Source: Certhia americana (lineage: Eukaryota > Chordata > Aves > Passeriformes > Certhiidae). From it: a stretch of DNA of 64,000 nt. The stretch spans positions 11,656,606 to 11,720,605 of the forward strand of contig CM031866.1 of assembly GCA_018697195.1 (NCBI GenBank), given 5' to 3'. Position 1 is the first letter of the stretch. Each line of letters begins with the position of its first letter. The translations under genes were made by a program, and so were the position numbers. This document shows positions 1 to 11,714 of the stretch, piece by piece. Below the pieces are notes generated by a model. The model was not told where the DNA came from. It saw nothing but the letters and a program-made list of their open reading frames with translations, and ran no database searches.

Positions 1-2327
1 AAGAATATAATTAAACTTATCTTATTCTAGACCTGTAAGAGCAACAGGAAATTATCTTTTGCCACTTTTTCCCCCACCTTTAGACTTGTAGTCAGTGGGG
101 AAGAGATACAAACTTAAATTACACTTAAAGTCAACTAAACTCCTGATATTTAACATTTCAGCATAAACTATGCTGAAATCCTATTTATTTAGAATATACG
201 CAGATTATTGTACTCAGAAAACTTCCCAGTTATCATGCAAAATTAGGTTATCTTTGAAAATCTCATGAAAATAGTTCATCAAGTTGTACATGAAGTTGGA
301 CTGATTTAGAGTTTAACCTAGGACACAGTTTCTTCTGCCCCATAAAGTGATTATTATGAAAACCTGTTGAGACAAGCATTTTTAGGTCCTTTGGAATGCT
401 TTCTGCACAAGCATGTCAACCTCTGTCACAGGGAACTGGACAATGAACATGCACAATGAAATTTTCCATTTGCTTTATGGGTCACCCTATTAATTACCTG
501 ATGGAAAAACCATTGGAAGTCAAAGTGGTACTAGATCTCTAAACTTTTCTGAAGTCACCTGTCAAATTCAACGATTATTGCTGACTCTACAACAGTGTAG
601 ATACTGAAATATTCATAGAAATGTCTTAATCCACAGCCTGAAATTATAAACTGATTGGCTCTTTTCCCAGCCATCCATTACCTTTTGCACAGGAACACTC
701 TTCAGATTTGTTCTTTTAACTGCAAACAGTGATACATGAGTCTGACACAACACTCCACTGACTTTAGCTTAGAGGCAAAGCCTAAGTCATGAAGCTAGTT
801 GCATAGCCAGAAGAAATCAACACTTTTTGACTGTACAGGCAATAAAAACTATCTTCTGTCCTTTCCATACAGATTTCAAGCACATGGCTACCACTCAGAT
901 TTTATCCTATTTAACTGACTTAGGGAACACGTTCAGAGTTAACTATGTAGGCGAGTGGTCCCCTATTCATTTGCCAACAAATGAAACCCTAATGAAAGGT
1001 GCTGTGCTCCTGCAGAGGTGCCTCAGTGATGCTGTGTACATCTGTCACACATCTGAACAATGCTTTGTCTGCCTGAGTGCCACTGAAGTATCTACATAGC
1101 TCTTGATCTAGGTCAGGCCAATTTCAAGGATCAACGCCATGACCTCTTGTGTTCTGCTGCAATACAGATGTAATTCAACATTAGAGCAACTACAGTATAT
1201 CCTACTAGGCTTTCTCAGGTATTGACCCTAGATGGCACCTTTTACTCAGCAATACATAACAGGAACAACAACAAAAAGATTTGTTAATTGCTACTGTATA
1301 GCAAACAGCATCTTTTCCTGTGCATCAGCTATTCAAAGAGGTGGTGATTGTGGTACTCATAGTTCCATGATACTCATAACAAAAGATACACTTTTAGCCA
1401 ACTGCATCCTGTCTGAATATGTATTATGCATGAGCAGTAGTACTAATTTTACTTCCTCTTTAATCTTGAAACAGGCAATGGTTTTATGAGTAAAGGACAG
1501 ACACTGAGGAATACTGATTTTTCCTGTTGTGTCTAAAGCAAACAGTGTGGATAGTAGTTGCAATAACCTGTAAAATAAACTGTGATCTCAGTGTTCAGTT
1601 AGTAAAATCGGGTTTTGGTACAGTTTTAACACACTATGCATTTCAGTGGCTCTGGACTCAATGCACCTTCCTCCTCTCAGGACAAACAGCTCTGAATTGG
1701 CCACTCATAATGCACTGTCTAATACCATTACAGCCTCTAATAGTTCTGTCTGTCCAAGCTCAAATAACTACATTTATTACCCATATGAATCAGTATTATA
1801 GTCTCAAATCACCTGGAAATCTATAGTTTAACCTGGAAAGAGTCAACTTTAGTTTTGCTGACTACACAGTTGTGAGCTTTGCAATTATCTTCCACTATTA
1901 ACTGATTATCAATTGAATCAAAAGATCTCAGATTATGAATTTTTGGAAGGAAGCATAACTTTGTGCTCTAACTTGGGACAGTTTAGACTGAAAACAACAG
2001 TCCTTTTAATAAGTTTGATTTTTATTTATGGCTCTCAGGAGTGTTCTACTCAATTCACTGTGATGTCAGCTAAACTTCTAATTATCAGGATCAGACTTAA
2101 GCCGTTCTATTTTACTAGTGGCATACCTTGAACCATAAGAAAATTTTCTTTCTTTCTTGTTTAGATAAACATTGAAATGCTCCAATTCACATAATTAATG
2201 TGTTAGTATTTCTACTAATGTTTCAGCCTTCTATAAACTATGCTCCTATAACACCAAGTGACAGACAAACCTTCAGGAAAGTAAGCAAGACTTCAAAAGA
2301 AATAGGATGACCCCTTTGTGTTATTAC
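1..2327 (-). other. WDR72 intron 13 (part)
   Basis: I looked on the minus strand for the next WDR72 exon, expected to continue past IETG towards the charged linker, and did not find it. No repeat or other gene was recognised. The ORFs here are short and lack support. Confidence 0.7.
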
Positions 2328-2523
2328 CTGTTTCAATTTCCCAAATATAAACCGAATTGTCTTCACATCCAACAATTAGCACATTCTCAAGAGGATCAAA
2401 TTTTATCTTCTTCACAGGAAACAGATGCTTTCTGGCATGTAAGAGACATCGTCTCTTCTGAAGGTGTAGAATCGCTACTGAGTGATCACTGCACACACAG
2501 CACACTATACTCTGGTCTTTTAA
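2328..2523 (-). CDS. WDR72: WDR72 coding exon 13 (residues ~523-588)
   Basis: Acceptor TTTTGCAG precedes the exon and donor GTAATA follows; phase 0 in, phase 1 out. It encodes a WD repeat with [20 protein letters not shown], then [18 protein letters not shown], with the WD-type ending IWE. The [12 protein letters not shown] and [10 protein letters not shown] segments are nearly invariant in WDR72. This is the last exon in the window on the 3' side of the gene. Confidence 0.95.
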
Positions 2524-3799
2524 CTGCAAAACAGAAAACTCCAGTTTCAACACTGTAACCACATCCATAGACACATGTTAATAGGCCTAGGAAAAGTATT
2601 CCAGTGATTTCTTTTGCAGAATGTATTCTTTTTAGAAAATTGCTTTATTTCAGCTAGTATCTTCAGCTTGTTTTCAGTAGGCTGGCTATATAACTCATTT
2701 CCTGACAGGAAAACATATCTTCGTCTTTGTTTTTTCAGTATTTTAACTATAATAATTTAAATTCCATTTCTTCACAATATTTAGCATATCAAAGCAGTGA
2801 TTATATAGCCAACTATACAGTAGCAACTGTTCTAGAAGAAAAAGTAGTAAAAAAATTACCTTAAACCAAACTGGTGTTCATGTGATATAAAATTATGTAA
2901 GGTCTAAAACCAAAAGCCAAGGATAATGTATTTCTAGCAGAAAAACTAAGTTTGACATTCATTTCATACTGTATGGCTCTGATACTGCAAAGCCTTCCCT
3001 TCCTGCAAGTAACTTTTGGCGACACACAGGAATTCTTTAAACAAGGCTGAAACACCAGCCAGGCAGGCATTAAATCCTATTCAGTTTTCAGAATAAAGAT
3101 GAAAAGGAGCCTTACAAATACTAAAAACTATTATTGCAAACCATTTTTTTGACTACTTAATTTTGGCATGTAAGTGAACTTTGAGTTATTCATAAGCATC
3201 AAATATGTCTTTGCAGGCTTTCTAAGAGGAAAAATGGAAATCCCAGCCACACAGAATAGGGTTCAAAAGTTACACAGAACATTCAGTACAGCAAATTTTC
3301 AACTAAATTTAACTTCAAAATTCAATTAATTAGAACACAACTTTAAATTGTTCTAAATATGATAAAATGCAAAAAATGTACACACAAAGGTCCAAAAAGA
3401 TGTGTCAGGAACCAAAATAAAAATATATATTTTGGACCAACAGAGAAGATTAAAATACTATGTTTCATCTCCTAACCTTACTAAGTACATTTTTTTAAAT
3501 TTCAGGAGGAAGAGTTAATCAGATTGATATATAAGCTGAAAATCATAACATTAAAAATGGTGAATAGAACATTAAGAGTGTCAATTAAATATGTCACAAA
3601 CTCAAGAACTCATCTCCCTGCAATTAAAAGCAACTTTCAAGGACAACAATTCAGTGAAAGTAAATTAATCATAAGGTGGTGTGGGCCAAAGTATTGCCAG
3701 ATAGTGTTTTCTTTTTATTTTCTCTTGTATATAAATATATACACACACTGAAAATAAAGATACATTTTTTGAGACATCATTTATAATGCTTTTACTTAC
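2524..3799 (-). other. WDR72 intron 12
   Basis: AT-rich intron bounded by the donor of exon 12 and the acceptor of exon 13. No repeat or nested feature recognised. Confidence 0.85.
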
Positions 3800-4020
3800 T
3801 CTGTAGTATTCTGGGGATCGCAAGAGCTCTGTCACTGCACCAGACTGCAGATTAAACTGGTGTAGGATGTCTCCAGTAAATATATCCCAGCAGATCACAA
3901 CAGAATCCTGTCCCCCTGATAACAGCCAGCTTGGGTCAAATCTTACTGATTTGTCATGTGGATAAAGTAAGCAAGTGACTCTGCTACTGTGGCCATCCAG
4001 AACTTTATAAGGTAGATTAT
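3800..4020 (-). CDS. WDR72: WDR72 coding exon 12 (residues ~449-522)
   Basis: Acceptor CTTCTTTCAG and donor GTAAGT; phase 1 in, phase 0 out. It encodes DNLPYKVLDGHSSRVTCLLY and then WLLSGGQDSVVICWDIFTGD: a complete WD repeat with the GH dipeptide and a CWD terminus. The mammalian protein has KVLKGHHQSVTSLLYPH and WDIFTEEILH here. Confidence 0.95.
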
Positions 4021-4560
4021 CTGAAAGAAGATGGTACATAAATTATTTTTGCTCTTTAAGAATAAGAGTTCCATATTTTACAGAACATTTCCTGAAAGTC
4101 AGGATAAATATAACCAACCTTCACATGGGATCAAAGAATTTGGGGCCTGTTCTTAAAAAGGAGAACGAACAAAGGTCTGCACTCTGAGCTTCACTACTGA
4201 GATGTACCCTGTATGTTCCCTTCAGTGGAACAACCTTTTAGAGAGCAAATAAAAAAGAAAACTGCCAATATAGTGACATGCCACATATCTCACTTTCAGG
4301 TGATATCCAATCCCACAGCCATTCCCATTACTGCTACTGGAAAGCACCTTGGTAGTACTAAGCTGTGATCCAACAGATCAGCTATGGAAGGAGAAAGATT
4401 ATGATGATCTGAAAGTGAATGACCATTTTTCTTCACTCCTTTCCTGAACGCCAGCCCTAGTTTTCAGATAATTTTTACAGGGGACACTGGAAGGTATGCC
4501 AGAAATATGAAGTCTTCTGTACTTGACTGAGATGAATCTGAACAAATCGTTAAAACTTAC
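4021..4560 (-). other. WDR72 intron 11
   Basis: Short 540-bp intron with nothing else recognisable in it. Confidence 0.85.
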
Positions 4561-4806
4561 CTTTAAGAAAAGAGATGTTTTCTAGAAGTCTTGCTCTTGC
4601 AGTTTTTAAACCTAATGTTACAAAAATTTTCCCATTTTCACATCCACATACAAGCTTATCAAGACCAGGTATGTACACAGAGGAACTGACAACTGTGCAT
4701 CCAAATCCATCTTCAGATCCACAAAGTTGATCAATAATGCCCTCTGACATGGAATGATGTTTATTGAAATTATCCTGAAGAGTCCACATGGTTGTAAGTG
4801 GGATCT
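4561..4806 (-). CDS. WDR72: WDR72 coding exon 11 (residues ~367-449)
   Basis: Acceptor CCACCCTCTAG, donor GTAAGT; phase 1 in and out. It begins in EIPLTTMWTLQDNFNKHHSM and contains SSSVYIPGLDKLVCGCENGK, both readily aligned to WDR72. This segment links propeller blades and carries the VCGCENGKIFV strand. Confidence 0.95.
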
Positions 4807-5091
4807 CTAGAGGGTGGGGCAAGAGAGGACTTTTGTTTATGCAAAACAAAAAAGTCAAACAAAATACACCTTTTCATCTCTTGATCACTTCCCTTAACTT
4901 ATGGTTTCTGCCATCTAGGGTTGGAAAGTCAGCAGTTGCTATTCCTCCTAACTATAGGCAATCACCACACAATGAATAAATGAACATTACTTTCTAATCT
5001 AAGAAGTCTTTTATGAGAATTTTGATTTCCATGAAAATTGACCCCAAGACATAATGAGAAAAATGGTAGCAAGATGCCCAAAGTGCCAAAC

Positions 5092-5233
5092 CTTTTGGAG
5101 AACCATCAAATGTTGACACAGGAACATCAGGAATATGCCACAAATTGATCTGTCCTGAAGCATCACCAGAAAAAAGAACCTTGTAGAAAGGCTCCTTTCT
5201 TTCATTCATGAAGCCCATGACAAAAGGAAGATT
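5092..5233 (-). CDS. WDR72: WDR72 coding exon 10 (residues ~320-367)
   Basis: Acceptor TTTTTCACAG, donor GTTTGG (a weaker donor, although the exon sequence is highly conserved); phase 0 in, phase 1 out. It encodes [20 protein letters not shown] and [19 protein letters not shown], a WD repeat ending in LWH. The minus-strand reading frame stays open past the donor into the intron, but that continuation is not conserved. Confidence 0.95.
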
Positions 5234-7464
5234 CTGTGAAAAAGAACAGTAAATGAGTATTCTGAAGGAAAATGATAAAATAATGTAATAATTGTAAGTG
5301 TGAAGGTTTTTTTTAATCAAAACCTGTAAAAATACAAAAAACCACAGCTGATTCTTATCTGCCACTAAATCCAACCTAGACCATGTCTACTCTGCCTGGT
5401 ACAAACCCCTCAAGGAACACCTCTTTGCAAGTATCTTTGGCTAAACCTACATCCTAAATGGAAAAGTAGACTGGAAGGTCTCCCCAGGTTTATAATTTCT
5501 CCAGCACAAGGACCAAGGTCAGGCTGAAAAACCAATGCAGTAAAATGCTGATAAACTTTGCATCAAAACAAATTCAGCAAAGCTTCAGTCATCACAGCTT
5601 GCATGAATACAAATAATGAAAGGTAAGAATTATGCTTTTACACAATCTATAACACCATCATTTAGTCTTGAGGTGGTGGAGCACTTCCAAAGTGCAACAA
5701 AGCTGCTGATGGGCGTGGAGCAGTTGGGGAAGATGGGGTTGTTTACTCTAGAAAAAAATGAGGCTCAAGAGAAAGCTTATCATTCTCTACAATTACCTCA
5801 TGTGTTGGATATACTTATTTACAAACACTGAAGTCACACAGGTGATTTGGTTGTCTCACAAATTTGCTATAAAAACTATTCAGGCAGTAAGGCAAATATT
5901 AAAGCAGAAATATTAAAAAAGAGCAGGTAATTTTCTAAAAAGCATACATTTGGGGGGAAGCAGATGTGAACTTTGTACCACCACTATAACCCTATTATTT
6001 GCTAAGCCATGTGTTTTGGTTATTTCTTTTCCCCTCAACTTTCCTGACCTTTTAGCATCCTTCAGCAGTTATCCTATCTGATTTTTAGATCACAGCATTT
6101 GGGGAAAAACTGAATGGTTTATGCTATTTCCCTTCGACTGAAAATTTAATCTGTCAGGCTTCACATGCTTTCTAAGGGCCTGCATTTGTCAACAGAAAGA
6201 ATGCTAGAAAACCTCACATATGTACACATATAACTCTACTTCTAGTCAGTTAAAAATATAAATATTTTTCTGCTGCATATCTTCAGAAACTGCTTAACAA
6301 CCTGCTTGAGCTGTCACACAAACAAACTAATGCAATTTCAGTCAGGAAACACATATCTTCCGACAATTAAAATTTCATTAACAGCACTAGCAATCAGACT
6401 TAGCAAAAAAATCAGAACCAAAGCTACACTGAATAATCTGTTATATTTGTTCTGGTTCATTTTTTGCCCTAGTGACAAGGCTTACCACAGTATTTCCTAC
6501 CCCTCTTTCCCCAGCCTCCTAATTAGAATGAATTTTTTACTTTTCAAATTAACTGTATTTCCTTACTTATTGCTTTGTGGTCAGACAAAGCACTGCATAA
6601 AAAATGAGTGAAGACATAGGTTTTCCAACATAGCTGGGTCCATTTGAGATATCTGTCTGCACAGTAACTTCAAATTTAAGATTGATGTGACATGCTCTGC
6701 TAAATAGCAATTGTCAAACAAAAGTATAGAGGCCACCTACTTTTTCAGCTTCCTCTTAATATTAGAGGCTTCTTCAAGCCAAAACCACAGTTCTGAAGAG
6801 AGTCACATGTGTCCCATTTTATGCACTCTGGTACATCAGTCCGCTCACAGTGCAAGAAAGTTCTGCATGTGATTATGCCTCTGAAGGCTCAAGCCAGTAA
6901 TGTCTAGATAAAATGCCCCAGATTCAAACCCCTTCAATTTTGGGTCAATACAGAATCTATATATATAGTTAAATTGAAACACACATATATTCCTTAATAA
7001 AACAAGAACTAAATAACTTGCTTACATTTTGCTCCATGGGTTTCCTTTTTTGATTTAGGTTTTATGGCATGGTTTTATTTATTGGGCATTTTTATTATGT
7101 ATTTTGGTTTTATTAATTTTTATAGATTTGAAAGTAGAAGCTTCTAAAAATATTCTAGACCACATCTTTGTTAGAAAAATATTTTTCTTTTTGCCAGAAT
7201 TCGAAAAAAGAGACAACAACCAGTCTATCTATAGTTGAAGATAAAGGCATTTTTTGAAAGGCCAAAAAAACCAAAATATAGCCAAAATCAGACAAAATAT
7301 GTTATGAGCATCTTCACATCTGCAAGTAACAACTCTAAAATTAAGGAATAAATATTAATCATTGTTTTTATAAAACAAATCTGTTGATGGAATTCTCAAT
7401 TCTTTTGGGATTATTCAGGTAATTACAAACAGAAAAATAAACTTTCAAACCCTTATGAATTTAC
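5234..7464 (-). other. WDR72 intron 9
   Basis: Contains one CR1 fragment (5692-5800, opposite orientation to the gene). The remainder is AT-rich with no other recognised feature. Confidence 0.85.
5692..5800 (+). mobile_element. CR1 LINE fragment in WDR72 intron 9
   Basis: The plus strand is in the sense orientation of CR1: GCAACAAAGCTGCTGATGGG, GATGGGGTTGTTTACTCTAG, GAGGCTCAAGAGAAAGCTTA and TCTCTACAATTACCTC. Only about 110 bp are recognisable. It lies antisense to WDR72, between exons 9 and 10. Confidence 0.75.
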
Positions 7465-7561
7465 CTTATTTTCCTTCATACCAGTAAAGCTGAGCAAATG
7501 AGGATAAACTGTTTCCTTCAGTGCCTTCCCATCAGCAGGGTACATGCTTTTAGAAAGGCCA
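7465..7561 (-). CDS. WDR72: WDR72 coding exon 9 (residues ~287-319)
   Basis: Acceptor TAATTATGCAG, donor GTAAAT; phase 2 in, phase 0 out. It encodes [20 protein letters not shown] followed by [13 protein letters not shown]. It matches the WDR72 loop that begins LLNSGLSKSIYPADG. It is too short to appear as a significant ORF and was found by phase and homology. Confidence 0.93.
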
Positions 7562-9127
7562 CTGCATAATTAAAAAAGAAATTTTAAACATACAAGCTTT
7601 AGAAAGTCATTTTTTTGGAAAGAACTGTAACATCCAAGATTCACAAGTTCAATTAAAGGTAACCAAATAAGTAATTACAAGAGACTTTTTGAAATCACAG
7701 CACCAGCTGCCCAAGTTCTACATGGCTAATCTTATTCCTATGTCCCCTGCTGTGTCAAACAAAGACTGAGGGCTGTCAAACTCAGGGTAAATCTTTGAGT
7801 GCCAAAGTGGTTTTGTTCTGGTTTTTGATCATTTGTAACATGCAGAGATTTTCTATAGTAACCATCCCAAAGTTCATCTTGTACCTGAACTTTTTGTGTG
7901 AATTTCCCATCTGAGCCCACCTGTTTAGCAGCTGGTAGATGTAACTGTGGCCATCTTCTGTCCAGATGATAAGTCTGTACGCTGCCAGCACTTCCCCACC
8001 AGCAAAGCACTGACCACTCTTACAGAACTCAGTACAAAGCAAGGAGAAATCACAATAATCATAGACCTAAGTTCAGAAAAACAACAAAATATAAATAAAT
8101 AGTATTGGCAAGTTCATTTTAAGCTAAATGGAGTTTGGGCAGTGGATCAGTAAGTAGAAAATGTCTTAACTCTTTATAGCTGAACAATTATTTTTAAAAC
8201 GTAACATATTTTTGATAATAAACTACTGCTAAGTCAGAGTCAAACCATACAGTTCAAAGTTAAAGAAACATTTTTTAAAAACCAATCAAAAATAGCATAA
8301 GGGTCTTCTAGTTCTCATTATAAAAATTAATAGAAAACAATGCATGTTAGATATTTTCCCATGAAAAGACTATCTATTCTACACATGAACTTTCTCTATA
8401 AATGCTTTTGTACAAATTTTAAGTTGTCCAAGGGACATCTCAAGCATAGTCTACAACTACATTATTTGAAGTTGACCCAGGTGTGGGACATTTTTTGACA
8501 CATTCCTGTCCCAACACAGAAATGTTGGCATCAGATATACATATTAAAATAATCGTGACTGATTCGTCTAAGAGATGTAGCACTGGGAAACAAACATACA
8601 GAATTTTTACAATAAGTTTCACTTTAAATACATTATGTTTTCTCTAAAACAGTTATTAATTTTTAAAAAAAATTTAGGTACTTTATTATAGCTACAAGAG
8701 AAAGCAATATAACCTGGGGTCTTTAGTTTTGCTGCTTCGATCAATAAACAAAGGTCCCTGGCTACTGAGGACTTGCCAACTGTGAGTACTTCTGTCATAC
8801 TTAAACAGGGGGTTTTAATCTTTGTCTCTCTTTCAAATGCACTATGGAGGCGAGAATAATGTACTCAGTGCTCTAAAACTGTCTAATTCTTAAATCCTCT
8901 TCTATCCAGCCAAGTCGGTGTTAAACTTTTAAAGCGGAAATACATTAATAAAAAATAAAAGCTTCATCTCTTTCACACAGTTAAGCCAAGAAGTGTTGCA
9001 GGCATAATTATATCTGACAGTTTGTAAATGCTTTCTTTAACCTAAGGAAAAAAAATATTTGCATTTAAAAATCATATTAACTTTTCAAAATTTACAACAT
9101 ATATAAAAAGTCTGATGCTCAATGTAC
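7562..9127 (-). other. WDR72 introns 8 and 7
   Basis: Two introns (7562-7920 and 8067-9127) surround exon 8. The minus-strand frame of exon 8 stays open for about 140 nt into intron 8, but that extension has no similarity to the protein. Nothing else recognised. Confidence 0.8.
7921..8066 (-). CDS. WDR72: WDR72 coding exon 8 (residues ~239-287)
   Basis: Acceptor CTGAACTTAG, donor GTGGGC; phase 0 in, phase 2 out. It encodes [20 protein letters not shown] and then [20 protein letters not shown]. The [16 protein letters not shown] stretch is a signature of WDR7/WDR72, and the flanking residues fit WDR72. Confidence 0.95.
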
Positions 9128-9250
9128 CTGCCAGCACATGGAGGACACAACTAGAAGGAGCCTTTCCGTGTAAGTACAAAATCTTACTGCTTGGCAATTG
9201 ACAATACAGTCCAGAGATTTTGATTCCTTCTCACACACACTTTGTTTCTC
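9128..9250 (-). CDS. WDR72: WDR72 coding exon 7 (residues ~198-238)
   Basis: The acceptor is CTGTACTATAAAG, preceded by a long pyrimidine run (TTTTTTTCCTCTCT on the minus strand). The donor is GTACAT, an uncommon +3 to +6. Phase 0 in and out, 41 codons. It encodes [20 protein letters not shown], then [19 protein letters not shown]. The mammalian protein has EKQDVYEKESKFLESLNCQ here. Confidence 0.92.
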
Positions 9251-11539
9251 CTTTATAGTACAGAGAGGAAAAAAAGCTATAACAATTGTTTCAGATATCT
9301 GAGCTTTTAGGTTAGAAACAACCCACTGAAAATGACTCTGTTAAGAGACTTTCAAAATTCAAAGAAACATATAATTCTTAATTAAAAATAGAAAGACAAC
9401 AGGATTTACAACTAATATGTACACAAAAGAATATGAACATTCAATGTGGCTCAGACTGATCTCATGTAAAGAAATTATACTAAATGTGGAGAAAGACCAA
9501 AGGCAGGTCATAAATAGGAGCTGCTATAACGAGTATGTGTTAAGTATTCTTCAGTCAAAAAATAGCTACAACAACCTATAAACAGAGTATCAGATTCAGA
9601 AAAGCTAATCAATATTATACTTTTCCACTCATTCTTGTTGCAACCAGGACAGTCTGAGATGCTGGTTTTGCCATATGTCTTGTTTGCTCTTAACACCTTT
9701 TAAAGGTAGTGTAAAAGTAATTAATTTCCTTAGCTTTGCGTTGCTAAATATGCTGTTAAAAATTATGTATGTATTTTCATACTTTTTTGTGGGAATATCA
9801 CACTCAAATTTATTCTATTGGAATTATATTTATTAATTATTGATTAAATCACTTAAAATGGATGGTTTCTCATTTTTAAGATACCATTAGTCTCAAAACT
9901 TCTCAGAGAAGGGGTATGTATGCTTGGAATCATGGATATAAAACTGAAAGCCATTTCCTCAAAACATCTTGCGGCTTCAATTAATTCCAAGTAAATCCAA
10001 CAATATTTATTAAAATACTGCTCTTTAAAATTTAGCCGGATTGTTATAAACTCTGCAGCAGTCCCTCCACAAAAGATGGCCCCAGGCAGTAAAAGGACTG
10101 CACCACACCATATGTTCCTCTGACATCTGTAATCAGTTGTTAGAGTCCTCAGAATCTTTACAACATGGCAGTGGGGTTTGCGCTAGAAACATTGAAAAGA
10201 TGCACCCTCCCCAAAGCACCACAGATAAATCAAAAACACCAGGATGGTATCAAACTTGACAGGCTCTCCTCAGGGGCCTGATTCTACCCACGAACAAGTA
10301 GTGCTGCCCAGACCCTGCAGTTTGGTGAGCCAGGCAGTGATATGTTACCAATGTTCAGAGAACTCTGCTGATATTTTTCCATTTCTGTCTCACTCTAAGT
10401 CCCTTTGTGAATCTAGCTTTTAAAGTATAATTAAAAGACAAAACTTGCATCCCAGTTCTAACACTTGTTCAAGGAAGGTGACAGCTGCTGAGAACATAGA
10501 AATAGTGAGTTTGAAGACAGTAAAATAGGACACTTGACACAGCAATAGTCTTTTCCAAGTGAAGACAGCACTATGAATAGAAGGCTGAGGGAAACAAAAT
10601 ATAAAGGACCACTTTGAAGAGAGTAACAAGGATGAAAAGGGAGTATAAAGGTCAATATTGAAAATTTTTGAGTTTAAAGGATAGAGTGAAGGGGTTCAAA
10701 GACATTATCAGGATAGCAGGAAAGCATTGCAACTTAAGCATCCTGGAATATAAAAAGGCAAGAAGCCTGGCCAAAAGGTCGTACAGTTGTCAAAGCAAGA
10801 GCTGTCCAATGGCCCAATTTTTAATAAGGCTATGAAGGCGTGTTTTCAGAATTTTGTAACACAAGTAATAAAATCTATTTAATACACATCCAGAAGACTT
10901 AAAATTATTCATATTCTGCTTCAGTGCAGACTTTACTTGAGAACATTCATGTTAACACTGACCTGAATGCTATTCAGAGATGAAGACAGGTCCCACACTT
11001 TGAGAACTCCAGCTACAGACACTGCAACCAAAGAGTCTTCTGTAAAAAGTTAACAGTGAGATACTCAACTTGAAGCCAAGTTCAAACAGCACCTACCTAT
11101 TCAGCACTAAAACAAGGATGTTGCAGGACACTGCTTAGATGAAATATAAGTTTTACACAAAAAAATAAGTAAATTATGTACAGAAATACAAAACATGTAA
11201 GAAAACAGAAAATAATGTATTAACAGAAGGCACAGAACTCTAGTATTGTGCCTTTTACTTCTCTGATATTACAAAACTTATTTACACTTAAATCCAAGAA
11301 ATTAGCTGCTTACAGCAAGTATAAAAGGAGGGTTTTTTCTCTAAAAAACATTAAATAAAACAGGACCAATATTAGGAGCCTTAAAAGCACCTCTTGTGCT
11401 ATCAATGAAACATTAACATCTTCTACATAACAGCTCTGTGAAACGATTTGATAATAAATCAAGTAGGATCATACCATCTATACAGAAATATTTCATCACA
11501 ATTTAATTTTTCCTATAGAAATACATGTAAAACATATAC
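9251..11539 (-). other. WDR72 introns 6 and 5
   Basis: Introns 9251-10962 and 11040-11539 surround exon 6. A slightly GC-richer patch near 10.05-10.33 kb could be an old repeat, but I cannot name it. Confidence 0.75.
10963..11039 (-). CDS. WDR72: WDR72 coding exon 6 (residues ~172-197)
   Basis: Acceptor CTTTTTACAG, donor GTCAGT; phase 1 in, phase 0 out. This short exon encodes [20 protein letters not shown] and SLNSIQ, a WD strand ending in VWD. It matches [20 protein letters not shown] in mammalian WDR72. Confidence 0.94.
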
Positions 11540-11714
11540 CTTGAATTCTTGCAGAGTGCACAATACACATACAATTTATCCAATCAGAAGACTGGGATGA
11601 TGATAAAGTGTGAAGAACCCCCAAAGTTTTAGCATCAATAATAAGAACATCTTGATATTCTCCACAACAAAGAAGCCAGCCTTCACCTGTCATTCGGAAT
11701 GAGCAATGGTAATA
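11540..11714 (-). CDS. WDR72: WDR72 coding exon 5 (residues ~114-172)
   Basis: Acceptor CCACTTGGACAG, donor GTATAT; phase 0 in, phase 1 out. It encodes [20 protein letters not shown] then [17 protein letters not shown] and [15 protein letters not shown]. This is one of the most conserved parts of the protein and clearly separates WDR72 from WDR7. Confidence 0.96.

Noticed and set aside
7782..7920. Open continuation of WDR72 exon 8 past 7921
   Set aside because: It follows a GTGGGC donor, lacks similarity to WDR72, and exon 9 restores the conserved sequence in phase.
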